NCBI GenBank assembly: GCA_019753285.1
Contig: JAIELD010000049.1
Span: 1-37,185, forward strand
DNA length: 37,185 bases
From: Beijerinckiaceae bacterium
Lineage (GTDB): Bacteria; Pseudomonadota; Alphaproteobacteria; Rhizobiales; Beijerinckiaceae
Reading direction: 5' to 3'
Shown: piece by piece, positions 7,762 through 15,600 of the stretch
Position numbering within the stretch: position 1 is the first letter of the stretch
How the letters are laid out: each line of letters opens with the position of its first letter
Notes under the pieces: model-generated
Told to the model about the DNA's origin: nothing
The model's database searches: none
What the model saw: only the letters and a program-made list of their open reading frames with translations
Made by a program: the position numbers and the translations under genes

Positions 7762-8841
7762 ATGACGGGACACAGGCTTCGGATCGAGAACGTGACGCAC
7801 CGCTTCGGGAGCTATCTTGCGGTCAACGCCATCGATCTTTCGGTTGCCGGTGGCGAGATGATCGCGTTGCTTGGTCCTTCGGGCTGCGGAAAATCGACCC
7901 TTTTGCGGATCATCTCCGGCTTCATCGCACAGAATCAGGGTCGCGTTCTGTTCGATGACGAGCCGGTCGACCATTTGAAGCCAAACCGCCGCGGCACGGG
8001 CATCGTCTTCCAGAACTATGCGCTCTTTCCGCATATGACGATCGCCGACAATATCGCTTATGGCCTTGAGGCACAGCGCTGGGACAAGGCTAAGATCGCG
8101 CCGCGTGTCAAGGAGATGCTCGATCTCGTGCATATGAGCCCTCTCGCCGATCGATATCCGCGCCAATTGTCGGGTGGGCAGCAGCAGCGCGTGGCCTTGG
8201 CGCGGTGCCTCGCCGTCGATCCGAAGATCCTGCTGCTTGATGAGCCTTTCGGCGCGCTCGACAAGAATTTGCGGCTCGACATGCAGATCGAGGTGAAACG
8301 GCTGCAACGCAGCTACGGCATCACGACCATCCTGGTGACGCATGATCAGGAAGAGGCGCTATCCATGGCTGACAGGATCGCCGTGATGAATCAGGGCCGG
8401 ATCGAGCAGATCGCGTCGCCAACCGATATTTACGATCGTCCGGCGACGCTCTTCGTCAATCAGTTCGTCGGCAATGCAAATCTGATGACCGGCGAACTAC
8501 TCGAGAGCCGGAGCGATGGCGCAACCGTGCGGCTGGCAAGCGGCGACGCGATCTCGACAGCCCCAGCCGGCGCTATGGCACTGGGGAGCCGCGTCACCGT
8601 TTCGATCCGCCCCGAGCGCCTGCGCATCGTCGCGCGCGGGGTCGAAGGCTCGCTGCCCTGCATGGTCAAGACCGTTCTGCCGCTGGGGCCCCAGGTCGTC
8701 TATGACCTCGAAACGCTCGATCGCCTACCGCTGAAGCTCATCGCGCCGCGCGATGCCGCTGTTCCGCATCACGAGGCAGGATCGACCATCGCCGTCGCTC
8801 CGGTGACACCGACATCCTATCTGGTTTTCGCCCTGCAATGA
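7762..8841 (+). CDS. ABC importer ATPase, spermidine/putrescine (PotA) type
   Basis: A 359-residue ATPase. Walker A is GPSGCGKST (residues 38-46), the signature LSGGQQQRVALARCL is complete, Walker B is ILLLDEP, and the H-loop is VTHDQEEA. The C-terminal ~110 residues form a TOBE-type regulatory domain (VSIRPERLRI). An upstream ATG at 7720 lies inside the preceding gene; the ATG at 7762 has GAGG nine bases before it and gives the standard N-terminus, so it is preferred. It belongs to the family that imports polyamines, Fe3+ or small organic solutes. Confidence 0.92.
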   Translation: MTGHRLRIENVTHRFGSYLAVNAIDLSVAGGEMIALLGPSGCGKSTLLRIISGFIAQNQGRVLFDDEPVDHLKPNRRGTGIVFQNYALFPHMTIADNIAYGLEAQRWDKAKIAPRVKEMLDLVHMSPLADRYPRQLSGGQQQRVALARCLAVDPKILLLDEPFGALDKNLRLDMQIEVKRLQRSYGITTILVTHDQEEALSMADRIAVMNQGRIEQIASPTDIYDRPATLFVNQFVGNANLMTGELLESRSDGATVRLASGDAISTAPAGAMALGSRVTVSIRPERLRIVARGVEGSLPCMVKTVLPLGPQVVYDLETLDRLPLKLIAPRDAAVPHHEAGSTIAVAPVTPTSYLVFALQ

Positions 8842-8861
8842 CTTTGAGGAAGGAATGCACG

Positions 8862-9911
8862 ATGCCATTCAATGATGACCGCCGAACGCTCCTGCGCGGC
8901 ATGATGGCCGCGGCGGGAACCGCGACGCTGCCGCGCGCGCTGCATGCGCAGTCGAAAGCCCTGGTCGCCGCGACCTTTCCCGGAACGTGGAACGAAGTCC
9001 ATCGCAGCATCCTGCTGCCGGCCTTTGCAAAGCGCACTGGAGCCTCTGCCACGCAATCGATCATCCTCGGCACGGACCAGGTTTCGCGGCTTGCGGCGGC
9101 AAAGGGTGGCCAGCCGCCCTTCGACGTTGCGTTCTTCGACAGCCCGCAGGTGCTCGATGCTGCAAAGCAAGGGCTGATTGTCGAGTATCCATCGGCAAAA
9201 TCGCCGAATTTCAAGGATTTGCTGCCGGAATTCCAGGATAAATGGGGCCCGCGCGTCTCCATGCAGATCGTCGGGCTTGGCTATAATCCAACTAAGATCA
9301 AGACGCCGCCCAAAAGCTGGGATGCGCTTTGGGACCCGCAATACAAGGGCCGCATCGGCCTCACCGCGTTGAACAGCCAGCTCGGCATCGCGTTTCTCGC
9401 CGAGATCAACCGCCTGCGTGGCGGCACGGAGGATAATTTCGAGCCGGGCTTCAAGGCGCTGCGGGAGCTTCTACCCAATGTCGGCGCTGTCGGTGCCAAT
9501 CTCGGCGCTTATGCGACGCTCTGGCAGCAGGAGCAGATCGATATCGCGCCCTATAATTTCAACTTCGTCCAGACGTTGAAGGGTAAGGACGTGCCGGTCG
9601 AACTCGCCATCCCCGAGAGCGGCGCGATTGGCTGGTATACGAGCATGCATCTCGTCGCTAATGCCGCCGAGCCCGATCTTGCCGTCCAGTATATCGACGC
9701 GCATCTGGACCCCGCCGTGCAGGCAGCTATGCTGAAGCCGCCATACGACGTCATTCCGACCAATGCGAAGGTCAAGCTCGAGGGCGCTATCACGACATCG
9801 ATCGCAAAGAGCCATGCAGATCTTGCCAAGGTTCGCTCGTTCGATTGGGAGAAGATCAACGCCCAGCGCGGCGCGCTCGTCGAGCGCTTCAATCGCGAGA
9901 TCAAGATCTAA
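8862..9911 (+). CDS. ABC importer substrate-binding protein, PotD-like, Tat-exported
   Basis: A 349-residue periplasmic binding protein of the type-2 (SBP_bac_1/8, PotD-like) fold. The N-terminus has a twin arginine (DRRTLLRGMM) and a short hydrophobic stretch ending near ALHAQ. An in-frame ATG at 8838 overlaps the previous stop, but the strong GAGGAAGGA ribosome site (8846-8854) is correctly spaced only for ATG 8862. Motifs AAKGGQPPFDVAFFD and LTALNSQLGIAFL fit the family. Ligand unknown; the operon partner enzyme suggests urate, hydroxyisourate, allantoin or a related ureide. Confidence 0.9.
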   Translation: MPFNDDRRTLLRGMMAAAGTATLPRALHAQSKALVAATFPGTWNEVHRSILLPAFAKRTGASATQSIILGTDQVSRLAAAKGGQPPFDVAFFDSPQVLDAAKQGLIVEYPSAKSPNFKDLLPEFQDKWGPRVSMQIVGLGYNPTKIKTPPKSWDALWDPQYKGRIGLTALNSQLGIAFLAEINRLRGGTEDNFEPGFKALRELLPNVGAVGANLGAYATLWQQEQIDIAPYNFNFVQTLKGKDVPVELAIPESGAIGWYTSMHLVANAAEPDLAVQYIDAHLDPAVQAAMLKPPYDVIPTNAKVKLEGAITTSIAKSHADLAKVRSFDWEKINAQRGALVERFNREIKI

Positions 9912-9929
9912 CCGGAATCGAACGCGCTC

Positions 9930-10766
9930 ATGTCGTTTTCGGAATCGAGATTGTCACTTCCGCTCGCGGCGCTCTTCGCGGTGTTTTTCGTCGCGCCGCT
10001 TTGTGTTCTGATCGCTCTGTCTCTCGCGGACGGGATCGAGTTTCACACGCTGTCCCCCGACAATTATCTGAAATTCTTCGGTGACCGCTTCAATACGGCG
10101 ATCTTGTGGGAGACGATCCTGCTCGGCGTCAAGGCGACGCTCGTGTGCCTTCTGTTCGGCTATCCCATCGCCTGGGTCTGCGCGCGGGTGAAGCCGCGCT
10201 GGCAGTCGATCATCCTGTTCCTCGTCATCCTGCCGATCATGACCAGCGTCGTCGTGCGCACCTTCTCGTGGATCGTCATCCTCGGGCGGCAAGGCGTTCT
10301 CAATCGTGTCGCCATGGGCCTCGGCCTCATCGACGAACCGATGCGGCTGCTGTTCACGGAAACAGGCGTGATCATGGTGCTGGCGCAGGTCCAGATGCCG
10401 CTCATGGTCCTGCCGATCCTCTCGGTGATGTCGAAAGCCGACACCAATCTCGAGGATGCATCGCGCGCTCTCGGCGCAGGCGAATGGCGCACGCTCCTGC
10501 GCGTGACGCTGCCGCTGTCGCTTCCCGGCATTCTCGCAGGCTGCATCCTGACCTACTCCGCCTGCGTCACGGCTTTTGTCACGCAGACGCTGATCGGCGG
10601 AGCGCGGCTGATCTACATGCCGCTCCACATTTATAGCCAGGCTGTGGGTGCGAATAACTGGCCCTTCGCTGCGGCGATATCAGTAATCTTCATGGTTGCG
10701 GTGCTGCTGGTCGTCACCGGGCTGAACCGTCTCGCAAAAATGAGCAGCCGCCATGTCGTCGCATGA
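9930..10766 (+). CDS. ABC importer permease, PotB type
   Basis: A 278-residue inner-membrane permease with six predicted membrane segments. The EAA-type loop that docks on the ATPase is visible as EDASRALGAGEWRTLLRVTLP (near residue 190), followed by SLPGILAG. It begins 18 bp after the binding-protein gene and its end overlaps the next permease by 14 bp. It should form the channel heterodimer with the PotC-type protein. Confidence 0.92.
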   Translation: MSFSESRLSLPLAALFAVFFVAPLCVLIALSLADGIEFHTLSPDNYLKFFGDRFNTAILWETILLGVKATLVCLLFGYPIAWVCARVKPRWQSIILFLVILPIMTSVVVRTFSWIVILGRQGVLNRVAMGLGLIDEPMRLLFTETGVIMVLAQVQMPLMVLPILSVMSKADTNLEDASRALGAGEWRTLLRVTLPLSLPGILAGCILTYSACVTAFVTQTLIGGARLIYMPLHIYSQAVGANNWPFAAAISVIFMVAVLLVVTGLNRLAKMSSRHVVA

Positions 10767-11625
10767 TCCAAATTCGATGCCGCAGGCAACCTCGGCGCCC
10801 AATCGCGCCGTGACGCCCCGGTCGTCGCAGGATTGGGAGGCAGCGTCGCTGTGGCTCGTCTTTGCCACGCTGTCGGTGATCGCCATGATCTTCCTGCTGG
10901 CGCCAAGCCTCATCGTCATCATCACGTCGTTCACCGCCTCACAGTCGCTGAAGTTTCCGCCTGATGCGCTGTCCCTGCGCTGGTATGTGGCGCTGCTCGA
11001 TGCCGATCAGATGCAGCGGGCCGCCTGGAACAGCCTGATCGTCGCATTCTTTACGACGATCATTTCCGTGGTGCTCGGAACGGCGGCCTCACTGGCGATC
11101 GCGCGGAGCCGCTCCCAATGGGCGAAATTCTGCGACGTGCTGTTCATGTCGCCGCTTTTGTTGCCCGCGCTCGCCTTCGGCTTCGCCGCCCTCATCTTCA
11201 TCTACAAGCTCGGGCTTCGTCCCAACCTCGTCTTTCTCGTGCTCGGCCATGTGATCGTTTGCGTCCCGTTCGTGCTGCGCACGACGCTGGCTGCGCTGAC
11301 GCAACTCGATCCCGGCCTGCTCGACGCCTCCTACAGCCTTGGTGGAAGCTGGTGGATGACGTTCCGGCGCGTGACGTTGCCGCTGATCGGGCGCGGTATC
11401 GGATCGGGCGCCTTTCTGTGTTTCATGGCCTCGTTCGACAATGTGCCGGTCTCGCTCTTTCTTGCCGATGAACGGACCGAAGTGCTGCCAATCCATCTGT
11501 GGCAGCAGATCGAGACGAACCTCGATGTCAGGACCGCCGCCGCCTCCGGGCTTATCGTGATGTGCACGATGCTGCTCATGATCGTCGCCGAGCGCTTCGC
11601 CGGGTTGACGCGGCAAATGCGATGA
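10753..11625 (+). CDS. ABC importer permease, PotC type
   Basis: A 290-residue inner-membrane permease. A cytoplasmic N-terminus of about 30 residues precedes six hydrophobic segments. The EAA loop is DASYSLGGSWWMTFRRVTLP, followed by GRGIGSGAFLCF. The start lies inside the PotB-type gene (14-bp overlap), indicating translational coupling. It is the last gene of the operon; the 472 bp after it hold no recognisable continuation. Confidence 0.92.
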   Translation: MSSHDPNSMPQATSAPNRAVTPRSSQDWEAASLWLVFATLSVIAMIFLLAPSLIVIITSFTASQSLKFPPDALSLRWYVALLDADQMQRAAWNSLIVAFFTTIISVVLGTAASLAIARSRSQWAKFCDVLFMSPLLLPALAFGFAALIFIYKLGLRPNLVFLVLGHVIVCVPFVLRTTLAALTQLDPGLLDASYSLGGSWWMTFRRVTLPLIGRGIGSGAFLCFMASFDNVPVSLFLADERTEVLPIHLWQQIETNLDVRTAAASGLIVMCTMLLMIVAERFAGLTRQMR

Positions 11626-12097
11626 AGAGTGTCGGTGTCATGTCTTCGTCGGTCGTCGATGGGGCGGCTTGCGATGCCTCAATAGCGGTTGAATGCGTGG
11701 GACGACGGCGCCAAAGCCGTCATCATCCAGGCTACGTTCGGCGACGGCTCGCCGCGAACCCGTCTGGAGGCATATCGGAATGGACGCTGCCGCAGCGTCT
11801 CTCGGCCCTGGCATCGGGCCGCAGCATGGATCGAGGCCGCTGAAGCGACTCCGCGTGCTCGAACCTTGCGTCATGCGGAGGATCATTGCTTGCCGACAAA
11901 AGTCTATCGACGAAAGTCGTAGAAAACGCTTGCACCAAGCCTCCATCTCGATTATAAATTGAGTAATGACGACTTTTAAGTTGTTATTGATCAGAAGTAG
12001 TATCCGATCCTTAACGCTATAAAAACAAGAATAGACTCGTTCAGCTCTTGTTAAGGACTTTGAACGCACGATCCGACATCAACTTCGGATTGTGAAC
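11626..12097. other. Intergenic region with AT-rich island and nested inverted repeats
   Basis: Bases 11626-11930 are GC-rich, with open frames on both strands but no recognisable domain or ribosome site. A 74-codon frame starts at 11622 in an ATGA overlap with the permease stop; I do not recognise its product. Bases about 11930-12060 are strikingly AT-rich. They contain AACAAGA (12024-12030) with TCTTGTT (12046-12052), and CCTTAA (12009-12014) with TTAAGG (12051-12056). This looks like a promoter or operator zone for the small membrane-protein gene that follows. Confidence 0.5.
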
Positions 12098-12367
12098 ATG
12101 CTGACTTTCGTACATGTAGGTTTCGGCGCTTTGATGGGTTTCCGCCTTCCGATCAAGGCTCTTTTGCCGGCTGGCGTCGCGGTCGGCATCGAAACGATTT
12201 TCCTGATCGCCAGCTTCGGATGGACGATGGGCATCGTGATCGGGCTGTCGTACTTCTTCTCTCTTCAGATCGCCTATGTCGGCGTATTGCTCGGGCGGAC
12301 AATTCTCGAGGCGACAGACACGCGGCAGCGCGGTCCTGCGGCGGCGGTATCGCGGTTCGGGCGATAG
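12098..12367 (+). CDS. Small hydrophobic membrane protein, function unknown
   Basis: An 89-residue protein starting at ATG 12098 (a GTG at 12092 is possible). It consists almost wholly of two or three hydrophobic segments: FVHVGFGALMGF, LLPAGVAVGIETIFLIASFGWTMGIVIGLSYFF and IAYVGVLLG. The tail is short, polar and arginine-containing. I do not recognise a family. It stands alone between the importer operon and the EPS locus and follows an AT-rich island like those of the EPS promoters, which hints at membership of the EPS regulon. The ribosome site is weak (GGAT). Confidence 0.6.
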   Translation: MLTFVHVGFGALMGFRLPIKALLPAGVAVGIETIFLIASFGWTMGIVIGLSYFFSLQIAYVGVLLGRTILEATDTRQRGPAAAVSRFGR

Positions 12368-12655
12368 GCGTCTGCGGCGCATCGCGTCGCGCGGCAGCTT
12401 TCCCGAGCATGCGGCCAGACCCTGCCGCGAGTGATTGAAACGGATTGTCGCTTCCAGCATGCTTTTGACGGGCTAAAGACGGGCCCTCGCCATCCTCAAC
12501 CAGCGTTCAGCCCATCGGCTCGTCCCGGTTGCAGCTCTTTTTTTGCGTCGGCCAGTCCCTTGCGATGTCGCTTCGCGCCTTGCAGCCTCCCGTCCGGCAC
12601 CGTTCCTCAAAGCGCGCGACCCAGTCAAATCGCACCCGGGATGCTTTCAAAACGC

Positions 12656-15600
12656 TCATATGAAGCGATAATCTGTCGCCGAAAGTTGCGTCACGCCCGT
12701 GATGCGAAGACGATCGTCTCCGCCTGCGGAGTGCACGGTCCAGATGTCGCCATCATGTGTCAGAGCCGCATCCGCGCCATATCCCGACAGCAGCAGGAGG
12801 TCGTGCTCGCCGCCGCCGGCGTCGGGGTGAAAGTCGGCGATTATGTCGAAGCCCGACCCTCGTTCATGGACGAAGGTATCGTTGCCGGCGCCGCCGAACA
12901 GCCAGTCATCGCCGCCCTTGCCGTTCAACGTCTCGCCGCCGCCGGTGCCCCAGATGCGGTTCGCTCCGTCATTGCCCGTGACCTTGATGGTCCAGGCGAC
13001 GGCTTTCAGGTTCTCGACATTGTCAGGTAGCGCGAAATCCTCATAGGCCTCGACCGTGTCGACCCCCTCGCCAGCCTGTTCGATGACGGTCGTGGTGGTG
13101 CCGGCGTAGATCTTGTACGTATCGTCGCCCTTGCCGCCGATCAGGATGTCGTTGCCGCCCATGCCGTCGAGATAGTTGTTGGACGCCGTGCCGAACACGG
13201 TTTCGGAGGCTGCCGTCCCGGCCTCGATCCGGTAGGGCGCGCCGCTCACGGGCAGGGCATCCGGCAGCCGGAAATCATCGGCCGTGAAATCACCGATCAG
13301 ATGGTTGCGGAAGACGAGCGTTTCGAAGCTCGACAGCGCGAGGAACGTATCCGCGCCGTGCTGGCTCATCGCTGCCCTCACCGCATCGAAGGACGAAAAT
13401 GCATAGCCGTCGAGCTGGACGAGGTCGCCAGCGCCGAAATCGGTGATCACGTCGGAGCCGTCGCTCTTGGCGATGACGAAGGTGTCAGCCCCGCCGCCTC
13501 CCGTCAGCACGTCGCTGCCGCCGCCGCCGCTGAGCACATTGTCGGCGTCATTGCCGATGATGATGTTGCTCTGGAGGTTGCCAGTGCCGTTGATGGCATC
13601 GGCACCGCTCAATGTCAGATTGTCGAGATTGTCGCCGAGCGTCCAGGAGACAGTGCTGACGACGGTGTCGATGCCTGCACCGAACGCCTCCGTGATGCGA
13701 GATGCGGAGGAAAAGACGAGGTAGGTGTCGTCGCCGGCACCGCCGGCGAGCGTATCGTCGCCGCCATTGCCGCCGAGGAGATCGTTGCCGGTGGTGCCGG
13801 TGATAATGTCCGCACCGCTCGTGCCGGCGAGCACGGTGGTCGCCACGCCGCTCGCCTTCAGTCGGAAGTTCTCCAGCGTATAGTCGGGAAGCTGGTAGGC
13901 GCTGATCTGGTCGATCTTCAACTGAGACGAGACGAACGGATCGGGGTTGTTGCCGACCGATAGGTTGGCGATGAGATACATCGCCTTGTTCATGTCGGCG
14001 GGCGTCGCATAGGACGCGGTCATCTTGCCATCGACGTAGAAGGTGAGCGTGTAGGGCGTCCAGGCGACGCCATAGGCATGCGAGCCTGCAAGGTCGCCGA
14101 CGATGGCGTAATCGCCCTGTGCGTTTCCGGGCACTTTGGAATGCGATCCTGAGTGGATCGCGTTCGACGCGTTGCCGAAGGTCTCGAACACGTCGATTTC
14201 CGGCGGCCAGTTATTGTCCTCGGCGAGCATCCAGAAGGCCGGCCAAGCATTGCTGCCAACCGGAAGCTCCGCTTTCATTTCGAAGTAGCCATAGGTCTGA
14301 GCGAAGGTCGCCTCGCTGGAGATCAGGCCCGAGGCGTATTTGTAGCCGCCGGCGTAGGGGAGCGCCGCATCGGGCAGCAGCGATGTCGTGATGACGAGCT
14401 TGCCGCCATCGATCGAGAACGGGTTGAGGCCGAGCGGTGTCGGCGAGAGGGTCGAGGGCAGGCCGCGGAAGGTCGGATCGACATAGATCGGGCCGGAGCC
14501 GTCCGTCGTCAGCGAATAGGCGTTCGTACCGGACCATTCGTATCTGGTGAGCCAGGTGCCGGAGCTGCCCTGATAGAGCGAGAGCGTATCGAAATTGTCC
14601 TGGAAAGTCCGCACGAGGCTTGATCGATCGAGGATGAAGGAGAAACTTGTCTCGTCGAGCGCGCTCGCCTGCATGTTCTGGAGCGTGAGCGTCTGACCGT
14701 CGCCGAGCGAGATCAGGACATTGCTGCCGACTTGCGCGATCCGTCCGGTAAGATCCGCGAAGGATTTGAAGCCGAATCCGTCGAGCTCGATCACGTCGCC
14801 ATCGCCGACCGAGAAATCGCCGATGATGTCGCTGCCCTCGCCCTTGCTGATGAGGAAAATGTCGGCGCCACCCCGGCCAAAAAGAATGTCGTTGCCGCCG
14901 CCGCCGTTGAGGTTGTTGCGGCCGTCATTACCGGTGATGACGTTGTCGCGTGAGTTGCCCCAGCCGGTCGAATTCTCCGTGCCCATCAACGTCAGGTTTT
15001 CGATCGCCTGGGTCTCGTCGAGCTTGTAGCCGATGCTCGAGAACGTGATGACGGTGTCGATCCCCTCGCCTTCGTTTTCGGTGATGAGGTCGCTCTGGCT
15101 GGAAACGGCATAGGTGTCGTCGCCAGCGCCGCCGATCAGCGCGATCTTGCCGGTGTTCGCCGTGAAGTAATCATTGCCCGCCGTGCCGCGCAGCGTCGCC
15201 CCGGCTTTGCTGCTCGAGAATGATTTCGTAGCAAAGCCGGTTGTCGGCAGCGTATGCTCGAATACGACATTGTCGGCGCTGAGCGAGGCGAGCACGACGT
15301 TCTTCAACGTCAGCGTCTCTCCATTGCCGAGCGCGAGGACCGTGTCGGCCCCGAGCTGCACGGCGCTCGCGATGAGTTTTGCAAAATCGCCGATCGGATA
15401 GCCCCGTAGATCGAGGAAGTCGCCGCCTGCTCCAGCGGCAAAATCGGTGATCGTGTCGGAGCCATTGCCGGCATCGATCACGAACGCGTCGCGTCCGCCG
15501 CCGCCGGTGAGACTATCGTTGCCGTCGCCGCCATTGAGGATATCGCCAACAGCCGTGCCGACGACCCAGTCGACCGAGTTCTTCAGTTTGAAGTTCGAGG

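Noticed and set aside
11622..11843. Frame starting in an ATGA overlap with the last permease, as if the operon continued
   Set aside because: Only 74 residues, no family motif, and the frame runs into composition typical of non-coding spacer. It could be a gene remnant but I cannot support it.
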